DNA of 64,000 bases from an uncultured Clostridia bacterium (GTDB taxonomy: Bacteria > Bacillota > Clostridia > UBA1381), in assembly GCA_944392335.1 (NCBI GenBank), contig CALXWJ010000077.1, forward strand, positions 55,298 through 119,297, written 5' to 3'. The notes under the pieces are model-generated. The model made no database searches. It was not told where the DNA came from and saw nothing but the letters and a program-made list of their open reading frames with translations. Every line of letters starts with the position of its first letter. Within the stretch, counting starts at the first letter, position 1. The translations under genes were made by a program, and so were the position numbers. Shown here in pieces: positions 10,849-20,689 of the stretch.

Positions 10849-10889
10849 ATTATACACAATGACAATTTCATTTTCAATAGTTTTATTGA
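10849..10889 (-). promoter_or_regulatory. Promoter with 16-bp inverted-repeat operator over the -35
   Basis: On the minus strand TTGAAA (10872-10877) and TATAAT (10849-10854) are 17 bp apart. The inverted repeat TCAATAAAACTATTGA (10874-10889) overlaps the -35. Nineteen bases around this repeat recur exactly at 36701-36719 in front of an AraC gene with the same promoter geometry. A second possible pair (TTGTCA, 17 bp, TATAAT at 10837-10865) overlaps it. An AraC-type activator site is the likely reading. Confidence 0.65.
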
Positions 10890-10946
10890 CTATTTTTTAC
10901 GTTATATTGACTTTTTCATATTAAATATGTTTTTTAATACAATGAT

Positions 10947-10992
10947 ATAAAAACAGATCGTATCAAAATCCGCATTGATTTTGATACGATTC
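10947..10992 (-). terminator. Rho-independent terminator of the polysaccharide operon
   Basis: A 15-bp stem (14 paired; arms 10956-10970 and 10977-10991) with a 6-nt loop is followed on the minus strand by TTTTTAT. It lies directly after the stop of the last polysaccharide gene at 10996. Confidence 0.85.
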
Positions 10993-10995
10993 GCC

Positions 10996-12141
10996 TTACA
11001 TATCTTTTCTCCAGACCATCTTGTTCACAACACCGGTGTAGCTCTGGATGAGCTTTACAACCTTTGCCGATACATTTTCATCTGTATAATTCGGCACCGG
11101 TATCCCGAAATCGCCGTTTTTGTTCATTGCGACCGCAACATCAACCGCCTGCAAAACCTGCTCTTCAGTTATGCCCGCAAGTATAAAATTGCCCTTATCC
11201 AGCGCCTCCGGACGTTCGGTGCTTGTGCGTATGCACACCGCCGGGATCGGATTGCCCACAGATAAAAAGAAGCTGCTTTCCTCCGGCAGCGTTCCGCTGT
11301 CCGACACAACACAAAATGCGTTCATCTGCAGATTATTGTAATCATGAAATCCAAGGGGCTCATGCTGTATCACACGCTTATCAAACTCGAATCCTCGCTG
11401 TTCTATAAACTTTTTGCTTCTGGGATGGCACGAATAGAGTATCGGCATATCATACTTCTTTGCCATAGCATTCACCGCGTTCATCAGGCTGAAAAAGTTC
11501 TTTTCGGTATCGATATTCTCTTCCCTGTGTGCAGAAAGAAGGATGTATTTCCCCTTTTCAAGCCCAAGCCTTTCGAATACCTTGCTCGCCCTGATCTTAT
11601 CAAGATTGCTGTGCAGCACCTCCGCCATAGGCGATCCTACAACATATGTCCTCTCCTTTGCCACCGACGACGCGTTCAGATACCGTCTTGCATGCTCGCT
11701 GTAGCACATATTTACATCCGATATTATATCTACAATACGCCTGTTTGTCTCCTCCGGCAGGCACTCGTCAAAGCAGCGGTTTCCCGCCTCCATATGAAAT
11801 ATCGGGATATGCAGACGCTTTGCGCCTATCACCGAAAGGCACGAATTGGTATCGCCAAGCACGAACACCGCATCCGGCTTTTCCTTCACCATCAGCTTAT
11901 ACGAGCCGGAAATTATATTTCCCATTGTTTCTCCGAGATCCTCACCCACCGCGTCAAGATAATAGTCCGGCGCACGCAGACCGAGATCATCAAAAAAAAC
12001 TTGATTTAACGTATAGTCATAATTCTGCCCCGTATGCACAAGGATCTGTTCAAAATACTTATCACACGCCTTTATACAAGCGCTGAGCCGTATTATTTCC
12101 GGCCGCGTGCCGATTATCGTCATAAGTCTCAATTTTGCCAT
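10996..12141 (-). CDS. capG: UDP-N-acetyl-L-fucosamine-forming C2 epimerase (CapG/WbjD family)
   Basis: This 381-residue protein is of the UDP-GlcNAc 2-epimerase fold. It has 'IIGTRPEIIRLS' at the N-terminus, 'FVLGDTNSC', 'HMEAGNRCFDECLPEETNR', and 'SAHREEN' and 'VSDSGTLPEES' near the nucleotide site. In CapEFG pathways this enzyme epimerises the product of CapE/CapF at C2 to give UDP-N-acetyl-L-fucosamine. Its position directly after capE and capF (stop and start codons adjacent at 12141) supports CapG rather than a teichoic-acid MnaA. It is cytoplasmic, is the last gene of the operon, and is followed by a strong terminator. Its codons are visibly more GC-rich than the glycosyltransferase genes upstream. 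Confidence 0.9.
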   Translation of the reverse strand: MAKLRLMTIIGTRPEIIRLSACIKACDKYFEQILVHTGQNYDYTLNQVFFDDLGLRAPDYYLDAVGEDLGETMGNIISGSYKLMVKEKPDAVFVLGDTNSCLSVIGAKRLHIPIFHMEAGNRCFDECLPEETNRRIVDIISDVNMCYSEHARRYLNASSVAKERTYVVGSPMAEVLHSNLDKIRASKVFERLGLEKGKYILLSAHREENIDTEKNFFSLMNAVNAMAKKYDMPILYSCHPRSKKFIEQRGFEFDKRVIQHEPLGFHDYNNLQMNAFCVVSDSGTLPEESSFFLSVGNPIPAVCIRTSTERPEALDKGNFILAGITEEQVLQAVDVAVAMNKNGDFGIPVPNYTDENVSAKVVKLIQSYTGVVNKMVWRKDM

Positions 12142-13325
12142 TATTCCACCGCCTCATAAAATGTATCGGGTCTTTCGGGATCAAAGCATTCGCTGCACCA
12201 CATAAATGTGACGAGCTCTTCCGTTTCCGAAAGATTTACAATATTATGCGTATATCCCGGTATCATCTCGACCACCGTTATATCATCGCCGTTCACATCA
12301 TAATTTATAACCGGATAGGGCTCGCCGTTCTCATCGGCACCGATCTTCCTAAGCTGTATAAGCCCATGACCCTTTACCACAACAAACTTTTCATTCTTCG
12401 TATTATGCCAATGCTGCCCCTTTGTTATGCCGGGCTTCGAGATGTTCACGCTGAACTGTCCCGCATTCACCGTTCGCAGTATCTCGGTAAAGCTGCCGCG
12501 CTCATCCTTGTTCATCTTTAGCTTATATGCAAAATTATCCGGCGCAAGGTAAGAAAGGTATGTTGAGTACAGTTTTTTTGAAAACGAGCCTTCCGTCATA
12601 TCGGGAACGGATAGAGTCTCACGTGATCTTTTAAAGTCATAGAGCATATCCACTATCTCTCCCAATGTGACCTTGTGTGTCGGCTCCGCATAGCAATAAC
12701 CGTCTTTTTTTCTGTTTTCATGTCCCACAATTGCCAAAAGCATCTCCTCAACAAGATCATCAATATACAAAAGCTCCAGCTCTGCCGATCTGTCATTCAC
12801 AGTTATCGGCAGATCATTTGCAATATTGTTGCAGAACGTCGCAACAGCACTGTTATAGTTCGATCTGCACCACTTTCCGAAAAGATTCGGGAAACGGTAT
12901 ATCAGCACACGCACACCTGTTTGCGCCGCATAATTCTTAAAAAGCTCCTCACCCGCAAGCTTAGACTTTCCGTATTCAGAGCCTGCATACCGTCCTTCAA
13001 GCGACGCCTGTATGCTTGACGAGAGCATTACGGGCGCCTTGTTGTTATGTTTTTTCAGCATGTCCAAAAGCTCGGACGCAAATCCGAAGTTCCCTGCCAT
13101 AAATTCGCTGTTGTCCTTCGGACGGTTTACACCGGCAAGATTGAACACAAAATCCGCCTTGGCACAATATTCTTCAAGCTTCTCCTTCGGTGTATCAATG
13201 TCAAACTCATATATCTGTGACACTTCCGCCTCATGCACGCAGTCTTTCCCATCGCGTATATTTTTCAGCGCCTCGCATAGGTTACGTCCCACAAAACCCT
13301 TTGCACCTGTGATCAATATGTTCAT
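12141..13325 (-). CDS. capF: Bifunctional SDR/cupin reductase CapF (WbjC family)
   Basis: The 394 residues have two parts. The first is an N-terminal short-chain dehydrogenase domain (about 1-250, 'ITGAKGFVGRNLCEAL' Rossmann start). The second is a C-terminal cupin (about 270-390) with metal-ligand histidines in 'GQHWHNTKNEKF'. CapF acts between CapE and CapG, reducing the 4-keto intermediate on the way to UDP-FucNAc. The start codon lies inside the end of the preceding nucleotidyltransferase gene, which indicates translational coupling. The full length and both domains agree with the family. Confidence 0.9.
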   Translation of the reverse strand: MNILITGAKGFVGRNLCEALKNIRDGKDCVHEAEVSQIYEFDIDTPKEKLEEYCAKADFVFNLAGVNRPKDNSEFMAGNFGFASELLDMLKKHNNKAPVMLSSSIQASLEGRYAGSEYGKSKLAGEELFKNYAAQTGVRVLIYRFPNLFGKWCRSNYNSAVATFCNNIANDLPITVNDRSAELELLYIDDLVEEMLLAIVGHENRKKDGYCYAEPTHKVTLGEIVDMLYDFKRSRETLSVPDMTEGSFSKKLYSTYLSYLAPDNFAYKLKMNKDERGSFTEILRTVNAGQFSVNISKPGITKGQHWHNTKNEKFVVVKGHGLIQLRKIGADENGEPYPVINYDVNGDDITVVEMIPGYTHNIVNLSETEELVTFMWCSECFDPERPDTFYEAVE

Positions 13326-14503
13326 AAGCCTATTTCCTTTTTAAATTCAATTATTTTTTTCCCATACTCCAAATCAATATTGTCATATTTATTAAGTATC
13401 TTCTTGCCCCTGTCCTTTTCTATAAAGGCCGCGTTAAATGCTCTTAGAACCCAATATATTGGCAGTAATACAGGATACTTCTTCAGCTTTGGATACCGTT
13501 GCTCCATTTTCTTGTACGGCAAAAAGAAACTTTTTATCAGAAGAGTGAATTTACTTATAGTTTTACTGGAGGTTCCCACTGCATTTTGAGCCATATTGCC
13601 TGCGACAAGCTGCTCATACGTACCAAAGTTCCCGCTTGCAGCTATATATATACCAAGCTTAATAATCTTTTCGGACGCTTCTTTGCCGTCAAACCAGTAT
13701 GAGCACAAAGCTCGTATATTATTTTCAAACTCAAATAATCCGCATTTTTTCAGATGTAAATTTATTTCATTAAAATCCAAAACGTTTTGATATGCATTCA
13801 GGTATACCCATACATCCAAAACCATCTTAATGCCGATACCGCTGTATTTCATGTGTTTCGCCATATGAGAGATCATATAAAGATAATAATCCTCTTTAGT
13901 CATCTCATATTTATATTTATGCCCGTCGGATAATATTAATCGGTCAATGATTTTTTGACATTCCTTATCCCACGGACATTTATTGGAAACCAATGTACGA
14001 TGTATCTCAACCTCGATCATTTTGCCGATACAATATTCATCATGTGCTACAGCTTTATTAAAGGACTTGACTTTAAACCCCAAACCTACCATTAAGTCTT
14101 TTGCTTTCTCAGTATTTTCGTTGTCAACAAAAATATCTATATCATTCGACTTCCTCATTTCTGATGAGGGATAAAGGTTTTTTATTACAGGTCCTTTCAT
14201 AACGCAATACCTTATACCGTTATCCTCAAATGATTTTTCTATCTGTTCGGTATAATACTGCTGGGTTGCATCTATCATTATTGCACTTTTATACCGTTTA
14301 GACAATACCGGCATTATATTTTTATCATCCGGATATTTTTTCTGCAGAACCGGATATATTACATAATCTACTGAATGCAGCATTGCAATTTTTGCCAATA
14401 AAACAAGATCATCGCAGACAATATCCTTATAATCTCCAATACCAAATGAACATTTAATACAATCAATCAGACATTTTAAAATATTATTATTCATATCACT
14501 CAT
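13322..14503 (-). CDS. Nucleotidyltransferase-fold protein (PF14907-like) inside the cap operon
   Basis: This protein of about 393 residues resembles the uncharacterised nucleotidyltransferase family. It has 'YCVMKGPVIKNLYP' and 'RKSNDIDIFVDNENTEKA', where the D-x-D pair is the likely metal site, then 'VEIHRTL' and a helical C-terminal half with 'MISHMAKHMKYSGIGIKMVLDVWVYL'. No established reaction is known for this family in polysaccharide loci. The gene separates capE from capF, which normally adjoin. Start candidates are ATG 14503 and ATG 14494; the AAGAAGG ribosome site lies inside the end of capE and spaces poorly to either. Its role could be modification of a sugar or carrier, but this is not determined. 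Confidence 0.75.
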   Translation of the reverse strand: MSDMNNNILKCLIDCIKCSFGIGDYKDIVCDDLVLLAKIAMLHSVDYVIYPVLQKKYPDDKNIMPVLSKRYKSAIMIDATQQYYTEQIEKSFEDNGIRYCVMKGPVIKNLYPSSEMRKSNDIDIFVDNENTEKAKDLMVGLGFKVKSFNKAVAHDEYCIGKMIEVEIHRTLVSNKCPWDKECQKIIDRLILSDGHKYKYEMTKEDYYLYMISHMAKHMKYSGIGIKMVLDVWVYLNAYQNVLDFNEINLHLKKCGLFEFENNIRALCSYWFDGKEASEKIIKLGIYIAASGNFGTYEQLVAGNMAQNAVGTSSKTISKFTLLIKSFFLPYKKMEQRYPKLKKYPVLLPIYWVLRAFNAAFIEKDRGKKILNKYDNIDLEYGKKIIEFKKEIGL

Positions 14504-15539
14504 AAACCTTCTTAAGCTCATCTCTTATGTATTGCAGAGACAAAAGCTTTTCTTTAACCTGTTGTGCATCAAGCAGCTGCGTATTGTTCGAGTTAAACTC
14601 CGTGAGCGGATTCCTGCCCTCATCGCCATCCATGAAATACTTGTCATAGTTCAGATCACGCTTATCCGCCGGCACCCTGTAGAAGTTTCCCATATCAACA
14701 GCATGAGCACACTCCTCATTTGTAAGCAGTGTTTCATACATTTTTTCGCCGTGGCGAATGCCGATAACCTTTACATCGCTTTTGTTATCCTTATCAAAAA
14801 GCTCCTTTACCACTCTTGCAAGGACTTCAATCGTACACGCAGGCGCCTTCTGAACAATGATATCACCGCTTTGCGCTTCCTCAAACGCAAAAAGCACAAG
14901 CTCGACCGCTTCTTCAAGCGACATTATAAAGCGTGTCATGGACGGCTCGGTTATAGTTATAGGGTTTCCCGCCTTTATTTGATCTATCCACAGCGGAATT
15001 ACCGATCCGCGCGAACACATAACATTTCCGTAACGGGTACAGCATATCTTAGTCTTGTCGGGAGATACGGTTCTCGACTTTGCAACGATTACCTTTTCCA
15101 TCATTGCCTTTGAAGTACCCATTGCATTGACGGGATAGGCCGCCTTGTCGGTTGATAGGCAGATAACGCTCTTTACGCCCTCATCAATTGCCGCCGTCAG
15201 CACGTTCTCTGTACCGAGCACATTTGTCTTTACCGCTTCTATCGGGAAAAACTCACACGACGGCACCTGCTTTAAAGCCGCCGCGTGAAATATATAATCC
15301 ACACCGTGCATCGCGTTTTTAACGCTCTGCAGATCGCGTACATCGCCTATATAAAACTTTATCTTGTTCGATAACTCCGGGAACTTGGCTTGATACTCAT
15401 GCCGCATGTCATCCTGCTTCTTTTCGTCACGCGAAAAAATGCGTATCTCTCCTATGTCGGTATCAAGGAAGCGGTTTAAAACCGCATTTCCGAATGAACC
15501 GGTTCCGCCGGTTATTAGCAGTGTTTTATCCTTGAACAT
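14496..15539 (-). CDS. capE: UDP-GlcNAc 4,6-dehydratase/5-epimerase CapE (WbjB family)
   Basis: This extended SDR starts at ATG 15539, chosen for the GGGAGGAG site 8 bases upstream; an ATG-less extension to 15575 lies inside rmlB. It shows 'LLITGGTGSFGNAVL' (cofactor binding), 'FHAAALKQVPSCEFFPIEAVKTNVLGT' split over the usual conserved block, and 'STDKAAYPVNAMGTSKAMMEK'. CapE begins the UDP-FucNAc pathway by dehydrating and 5-epimerising UDP-GlcNAc. It overlaps the end of rmlB by 14 bp. Confidence 0.9.
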   Translation of the reverse strand: MFKDKTLLITGGTGSFGNAVLNRFLDTDIGEIRIFSRDEKKQDDMRHEYQAKFPELSNKIKFYIGDVRDLQSVKNAMHGVDYIFHAAALKQVPSCEFFPIEAVKTNVLGTENVLTAAIDEGVKSVICLSTDKAAYPVNAMGTSKAMMEKVIVAKSRTVSPDKTKICCTRYGNVMCSRGSVIPLWIDQIKAGNPITITEPSMTRFIMSLEEAVELVLFAFEEAQSGDIIVQKAPACTIEVLARVVKELFDKDNKSDVKVIGIRHGEKMYETLLTNEECAHAVDMGNFYRVPADKRDLNYDKYFMDGDEGRNPLTEFNSNNTQLLDAQQVKEKLLSLQYIRDELKKVYE

Positions 15540-16563
15540 TTGTGATCTCCTCCCTGTTCCCATACATCTTCTCATAGTAATCCATATATTCGCCGCTTAT
15601 TATCTTCTCCCACCACGGCTTGTTTTCAAGATACCAATTAACCGTTTTAACTATACCGTCGTCAAACTTTGTCTCCGGCAGCCATCCAAGCTCATTATAT
15701 ATCTTTGCGGGGTCTATCGCATAACGCATATCATGACCTTTTCTGTCAGCGACATATGTTATAAGGCTTTCCGGCTTACCGAGCAGCTTTAATATTATTT
15801 TTACTATATCTATATTTGCTTTTTCATTATGTCCGCCTATGTTGTACACTTCTCCGACTTTTCCCTTATGGATGATAAGGTCTATCGCCTTGCAGTGATC
15901 CTCTACATAAAGCCAATCACGTACATTAAGCCCTCTTCCGTACACCGGAAGCAGCTTATCGTTAGACGCATTCGCTATCATAAGCGGGATAAGCTTTTCG
16001 GGGAACTGATACGGTCCGTAGTTATTCGAGCACCTGGAAATGGTTACCGGCAGTCCGTAGGTTCTGTGATAGGCCTGAACCAAAAGGTCGGCGCTTGCCT
16101 TTGATGCGGAATATGGGCTTGAAGTATGTATCGGCGTTTCCTCCGTGAAGAATATATCCGGTCTGTCAAGCGGCAGATCTCCGTATACTTCATCCGTTGA
16201 GACCTGATGATATCTCTCGATCCCATACTTTCGGCACGCATCCATCAACACCTGTGTACCGAGAATATTTGTTACAAGGAATATTTCCGGATTTTCTATA
16301 GAACGGTCAACATGGGTTTCAGCAGCAAAATTCACCACGACATCCGGCTTTTCATCTTCAAATAGCCGATACACTGTATCCCTGTCCGATATATCCGCTC
16401 TGGTAAAAGTTATCTTGTCCCTCACCGGGGCAAGCGTTTCAAGATTACCGGCATATGTAAGCTTGTCTAATACTATTATGTTATAATCCGGGTATTTGTT
16501 TACCATATAGTGAACAAAATTTCCGCCGATAAACCCTGCTCCTCCTGTTATCAATAATTTCAT
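15526..16563 (-). CDS. rmlB: dTDP-glucose 4,6-dehydratase
   Basis: This extended SDR of 345 residues has '[15 protein letters not shown]', '[10 protein letters not shown]' (catalytic Asp/Glu region) and the 'YSASKAS' YxxxK motif. It converts dTDP-glucose to dTDP-4-keto-6-deoxyglucose. No rmlC or rmlD is present in the cluster, so the product is probably not used for rhamnose but passes to the adjacent aminotransferase. The start overlaps the end of rmlA (ATGA). Confidence 0.93.
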   Translation of the reverse strand: MKLLITGGAGFIGGNFVHYMVNKYPDYNIIVLDKLTYAGNLETLAPVRDKITFTRADISDRDTVYRLFEDEKPDVVVNFAAETHVDRSIENPEIFLVTNILGTQVLMDACRKYGIERYHQVSTDEVYGDLPLDRPDIFFTEETPIHTSSPYSASKASADLLVQAYHRTYGLPVTISRCSNNYGPYQFPEKLIPLMIANASNDKLLPVYGRGLNVRDWLYVEDHCKAIDLIIHKGKVGEVYNIGGHNEKANIDIVKIILKLLGKPESLITYVADRKGHDMRYAIDPAKIYNELGWLPETKFDDGIVKTVNWYLENKPWWEKIISGEYMDYYEKMYGNREEITNVQG

Positions 16564-17432
16564 TTTTCATCCTCCTCAAGAGACAAAAGATACTGTCCGT
16601 AATCCGTCATATTTAATTCTTCACCGAGCTTTTTCAGCTGCTGTGTACTGATAAACCCTCTGCGCCATGCTATCTCTTCAAGACACGAAACATACATTCC
16701 CTGCATTTCTTGTACAGTTTGAACAAATTCACTTGCCTTGATCATTCCGGCAGGTGTTCCGGTATCGAGCCATGCCATACCTCTTTGCATAATCTGTACC
16801 CTCAGCTTCCCGCGTCTTAAATACTCATTATTTACAGATGTGATCTCCAGCTCTCCTCTTGCCGACGGTTTAACATTTTTAGCTATCTCAACAACATTAT
16901 TGTCATAAAAATACAGTCCCGGTACAGCATAATTTGATTTCGGATGCTTCGGCTTTTCTTCTAAAGATACCACATTGTTGTCTTTATCAAATTCAACAAC
17001 GCCGAAGGCATGCGGATTCTTTACATAATATCCGAATATCGTTGCTCCGTCAAGCATGTTTTTCGCATCGGTAAGTATCTTGGTAAAATTGACTCCGTAA
17101 AAGATATTATCTCCGAGAATAAGACATACGCTGTCATCACCAATAAAATCTTCACCTATTATGAACGCCTGAGCCAGACCCTTTGGTTCTGCCTGTACCT
17201 CATAAGATATTGAAATGCCAAGTTTCGAGCCGTCGCCCAAAAGTCCCTCATACATTGAAATATCGGCCGGCGTTGATATAACAAGTATCTCGCGTATTCC
17301 GGCAAGCATAAGCGCCGACAGCGGATAATATACCATAGGCTTGTCGTAAATAGGCAGCAGCTGCTTTGATACGACCTTCGTCATGGGATAAAGACGTGTT
17401 CCGCGTCCTCCCGCTAAGATAATACCCTTCAT
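16560..17432 (-). CDS. rmlA: Glucose-1-phosphate thymidylyltransferase
   Basis: This is a full-length RmlA of 290 residues with the '[16 protein letters not shown]' nucleotide site, '[15 protein letters not shown]', '[10 protein letters not shown]' and '[10 protein letters not shown]'. It makes dTDP-glucose from glucose-1-phosphate and dTTP. It is the first step of the dTDP-sugar branch and is followed directly by rmlB. Confidence 0.94.
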   Translation of the reverse strand: MKGIILAGGRGTRLYPMTKVVSKQLLPIYDKPMVYYPLSALMLAGIREILVISTPADISMYEGLLGDGSKLGISISYEVQAEPKGLAQAFIIGEDFIGDDSVCLILGDNIFYGVNFTKILTDAKNMLDGATIFGYYVKNPHAFGVVEFDKDNNVVSLEEKPKHPKSNYAVPGLYFYDNNVVEIAKNVKPSARGELEITSVNNEYLRRGKLRVQIMQRGMAWLDTGTPAGMIKASEFVQTVQEMQGMYVSCLEEIAWRRGFISTQQLKKLGEELNMTDYGQYLLSLEEDEK

Positions 17433-17474
17433 ATTTAAATTCTCCTTATCCTTTATTTCTCATTCCTTATAGCT

Positions 17475-18572
17475 TTAATTTAATATTATATCGCATATCC
17501 TGTCAATGTCATCAAGCGCCAGATCAGCATACATCGGGAGAGTAAGAACATTTTCGGATACCCTTTTGGCGATAGGTGTATCCTGAATATCAAACAGCCC
17601 TCCGTAACATTCAAATTCGCTTGTAATAGGGTAAAAATATTTCCTTGCGAAAATATTATTCTCTGCAAGCTCATCTGCGACTTCATCTCTTGATTTTGGG
17701 AATATCTCTTTATCAAACACCACCGGAAAATACGCATAGTTGTGCTTTACCTTCTCCTGCTCATGCCACGGCTTTATTCCGGGTATTTTGCTTAAACGTT
17801 CTATGTACCTCTGCGCAGCGAGCTTGCGCTTTGCGATCTCTTCATCAACATGTCTGAGATTGCAGAGTCCCATCGCCGCCTGAAATTCATTCATCTTGGC
17901 ATTGCCTGCTATTTCCGGGTAGTGCTCACTGTCTGACATTCCGAAATTCATTTGAGCCTTGAGCTTGTCCGTCAGCGAATCATCCGAATAAGCCACGCAG
18001 CCGCCCTCGATGGTATTGAACACCTTTGTCGCATGGAACGAAAACATCGATGCATCGCCGAACGAAGCAACTCCCCTGTCTCCCACTCTCACGCCAAATG
18101 TATGCGCGGCGTCATATATAACCTTTAATCCATAGTTTTTCGCGATCTTTTCGATCTCATACACATTACATACATTCCCGTAAACATGAACAGGAATGAT
18201 TGCAGATGTTTTATCTGTAATAAGTGATTCGATCTTTTTTACATCAATAGTATAATCATCCTCATTTATATCACAAAAAACAGGCGTCAGACCGTTTCTC
18301 ACGATAGCTTGAGTAGTTGACGCAAATGTAAACGGCGTAGTTATGACTTCACCTGTAATTTTTAATGCCGCTATGGCAGCTTCAAGTGCCATATGACCGT
18401 TTGTAAAAAGCGATACACTCCGCACCGACAAATATTCGCAAAGCTTGTCCTGCAGCTCATTATGCTTTGCTCCCATATTGGTAAGCCATCGGCTTTCCCA
18501 CAGGTTTTTTATTTCTTCTGTATATTCCTCAAATGCAGGCATTGAGGAGCGTGTTACATTGATCCTGTCCAT
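17475..18572 (-). CDS. dTDP-4-keto-6-deoxysugar aminotransferase (DegT family, VioA-like)
   Basis: This PLP aminotransferase has 365 residues, with the Schiff-base lysine K183 in 'SFHATKVFNTIEGG' and D154 in 'IYDAAHTFG'. The N-terminus 'INVTRSSMPAFEEY..LWESRWLTNMG' resembles VioA, which makes dTDP-4-amino-4,6-dideoxyglucose. With rmlAB beside it and a PglD/VioB-like acetyltransferase before it, the likely product is dTDP-Qui4N or its galacto isomer dTDP-Fuc4N. The C4 stereochemistry cannot be decided here. Confidence 0.85.
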   Translation of the reverse strand: MDRINVTRSSMPAFEEYTEEIKNLWESRWLTNMGAKHNELQDKLCEYLSVRSVSLFTNGHMALEAAIAALKITGEVITTPFTFASTTQAIVRNGLTPVFCDINEDDYTIDVKKIESLITDKTSAIIPVHVYGNVCNVYEIEKIAKNYGLKVIYDAAHTFGVRVGDRGVASFGDASMFSFHATKVFNTIEGGCVAYSDDSLTDKLKAQMNFGMSDSEHYPEIAGNAKMNEFQAAMGLCNLRHVDEEIAKRKLAAQRYIERLSKIPGIKPWHEQEKVKHNYAYFPVVFDKEIFPKSRDEVADELAENNIFARKYFYPITSEFECYGGLFDIQDTPIAKRVSENVLTLPMYADLALDDIDRICDIILN

Positions 18573-18575
18573 TCC

Positions 18576-19235
18576 TTACTCCTTAAAAACATTACCGTTT
18601 TCGTTATATCTTAGGTGTCTTGCCGGATTTCCGACTACAACCTCGTTATCTTTAACATCATGAAGCACTACCGATCCCATACCAATTATGCTGTTTTTTC
18701 CTATATGTATTCGATCTCGTATGCATGCGCCGCTGCCTATATACACATTATCGTCTATTGATGTAAATCCACCGACTACAGCTCCGGGAGATAAGCTGCA
18801 ATGATTTCCGATATAAACATCATGCCCAACATTTACCCCGTTATTTATTAAACAATTGCATCCGATTTTTGTATTGACTGTAATAATCGCATTTTCTGAA
18901 ATAATTGTTCCCGGTCCTATTTGAGAAGTCTCCGATAATGTAAATTTCGGATAAGTGATCGTTTGTAATTTAAAATCATTCTTTTCGATTTTATCATATA
19001 ACAATTTTCTTTTTTGGGGTTCTCCCACTGCTATAACTATCTTCAAATGCTCTTTATTAAAATATTTTATTTCATCAAATTTTACAACGCGATGATTATT
19101 GATCAATTTTTTGTCTGTATAATCGTCTATCAGTACTATTTCATCCCAACGCTTACTTATATTATTTATTCTTTCGGCTATCCACAGTACCTCCTGTCCC
19201 ACGCCTTGACTACCATATATCATTAAGATAGCCAT
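18576..19235 (-). CDS. Sugar O/N-acetyltransferase of the PglD/NeuD/VioB type
   Basis: ATG 19235 is preferred because a GGGGTGAG site precedes it; a GTG at 19241 is the alternative. The protein has an N-terminal Rossmann-like domain ('IYGSQGVGQEVLWIAE') and then a left-handed beta-helix of hexapeptide repeats (about residues 95-205) with 'NNGVNVGHDVYIGNHCSLSPG' split over several coils, where the His is the expected catalytic base. It probably N-acetylates the 4-amino sugar made by the neighbouring aminotransferase. It sits 4 bp from that gene. Confidence 0.85.
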   Translation of the reverse strand: MAILMIYGSQGVGQEVLWIAERINNISKRWDEIVLIDDYTDKKLINNHRVVKFDEIKYFNKEHLKIVIAVGEPQKRKLLYDKIEKNDFKLQTITYPKFTLSETSQIGPGTIISENAIITVNTKIGCNCLINNGVNVGHDVYIGNHCSLSPGAVVGGFTSIDDNVYIGSGACIRDRIHIGKNSIIGMGSVVLHDVKDNEVVVGNPARHLRYNENGNVFKE

Positions 19236-19260
19236 ATGCACTCACCCCATTTCAATTACA

Positions 19261-20685
19261 TCATTGTTTTAATTTTTTAATTGTATTTATAACATAATCC
19301 AAACATTCTATTTTAAGTATTTTTGCCATACCTAAGTATATTGCTACTCCAAGTAGTATTTGTATTATCATGGTAACCCAATTATTTAAATCAAGAAGCT
19401 GTATCGGCAAAGTCACAACCAGAATAAGGATTGAAAGTGCAAGAGAAGGAAATATATCTTTGAATTGCTCTGAATAACTGTATCCTAACAGCCTCTTGTT
19501 GGGGAATGCGTTGATAAACGAGCTGGTCAGCGTCGTCAGGCATTGTCCCCACACCATTGTATATAATCCGAACGGGATTGTAATAACAAGCACTGCAACA
19601 CCTATTAACTTTTTTACGATTTCAAGTCTTAAAAATATGTCACTCCGGCCCAAGGCTTTAATCGCCTGTAGGTTTGCTGTATGGACAGGCCAAAACGCAT
19701 ATGTGAAGCAGCAGAACCATATAAAAGGCACTGCCGGCAGCCATTTCTCGGTAAGCAATATCACGGTAAGCGGTTTTGCAATAGCGGCCAAACCTGCCAT
19801 TGCGGGAAATATAAAAAAAGTACTTGTAACAATCGATCTCCTGACCATACTCTTCAGCCTCTGCTTTTCATCCTGCGCCTCCGCCATAACAGGAAACAAT
19901 ACACTGTCTATCGCGGTATTTATATTCTGTATTATAAGCATCGGGAATTGCTTTCCGCGATTATAATATCCCAAATCCGCAGATGAGTAAAATTTCCCTA
20001 TTATAAGCGAATATATATTATTATATATTGTGTCTATAAGACTCGAACAAAGCAGCTTCCATCCATATGAAAATAGCTGTTTTGCTTTTGATACAGAAAA
20101 TATCAGCATTGGTCTCCATTTTACGGTAAACCAGAGTATCAGCGTATTCACAATTTGATTTGCCAGCTGATGTCCTACAAGCGCCCATACGCCAAAACCC
20201 ATATAAGCCATATATATTCCAACGACTGCTGATACTAATGTACCTCCCAAAGTGGACCAAAAAAATCTTTTAAACTGCATCGTCTTTTGGACGTAAGCCT
20301 GCTGCACACTGTTCACGGCTCCGATAATTACAGTAATTCCAAGTACTCTTACAACACTTGTGAGAACAGGCTCGTCATAAAAACTTGATATGAGCGGCGC
20401 GCACATGAAAAGTATTATATATATTATAATTGAAAACACCATACTAAAATAGAATACAGTGGAAAATTCTTCTTTATCGATTTCTTTTCTTTGCACAAGC
20501 GCCTGTCCCAATCCACTCTGTGCAAACACAAGCGAAATAGATATAAAAACTGTTATTAATCCTATAATACCATAATCCGATGGCAGCAATAATCTTGCCA
20601 ATATGATTTGTACGACAAATTGTATGATCTGTGCGCCGCATCGCTCGGCATACTTCCAGATAAAATTGCTTATTATATTACTCAT
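19261..20685 (-). CDS. wzx: Polysaccharide repeat-unit flippase (Wzx, WzxC/MATE-like)
   Basis: This integral membrane protein of about 474 residues has some 12-14 hydrophobic segments. It starts with 'FIWKYAERCGAQIIQFVVQIILARLLLPSDYG', split here as the typical family N-terminus. It should move undecaprenyl-diphosphate-linked repeat units across the membrane. ATG 20685 follows AGGATG at good spacing; ATG 20703 is possible. It overlaps the end of the GT56-like gene. Confidence 0.9.
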   Translation of the reverse strand: MSNIISNFIWKYAERCGAQIIQFVVQIILARLLLPSDYGIIGLITVFISISLVFAQSGLGQALVQRKEIDKEEFSTVFYFSMVFSIIIYIILFMCAPLISSFYDEPVLTSVVRVLGITVIIGAVNSVQQAYVQKTMQFKRFFWSTLGGTLVSAVVGIYMAYMGFGVWALVGHQLANQIVNTLILWFTVKWRPMLIFSVSKAKQLFSYGWKLLCSSLIDTIYNNIYSLIIGKFYSSADLGYYNRGKQFPMLIIQNINTAIDSVLFPVMAEAQDEKQRLKSMVRRSIVTSTFFIFPAMAGLAAIAKPLTVILLTEKWLPAVPFIWFCCFTYAFWPVHTANLQAIKALGRSDIFLRLEIVKKLIGVAVLVITIPFGLYTMVWGQCLTTLTSSFINAFPNKRLLGYSYSEQFKDIFPSLALSILILVVTLPIQLLDLNNWVTMIIQILLGVAIYLGMAKILKIECLDYVINTIKKLKQ

Positions 20686-20689
20686 CTTT

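Noticed and set aside
10837..10865. TTGTCA-N17-TATAAT pair as the main promoter of the secreted beta-helix gene
   Set aside because: The pair shifted by about 12 bp (TTGAAA-N17-TATAAT) is conserved with the AraC promoter at 36.7 kb and carries the operator, so it is preferred; this one remains a possible second start.
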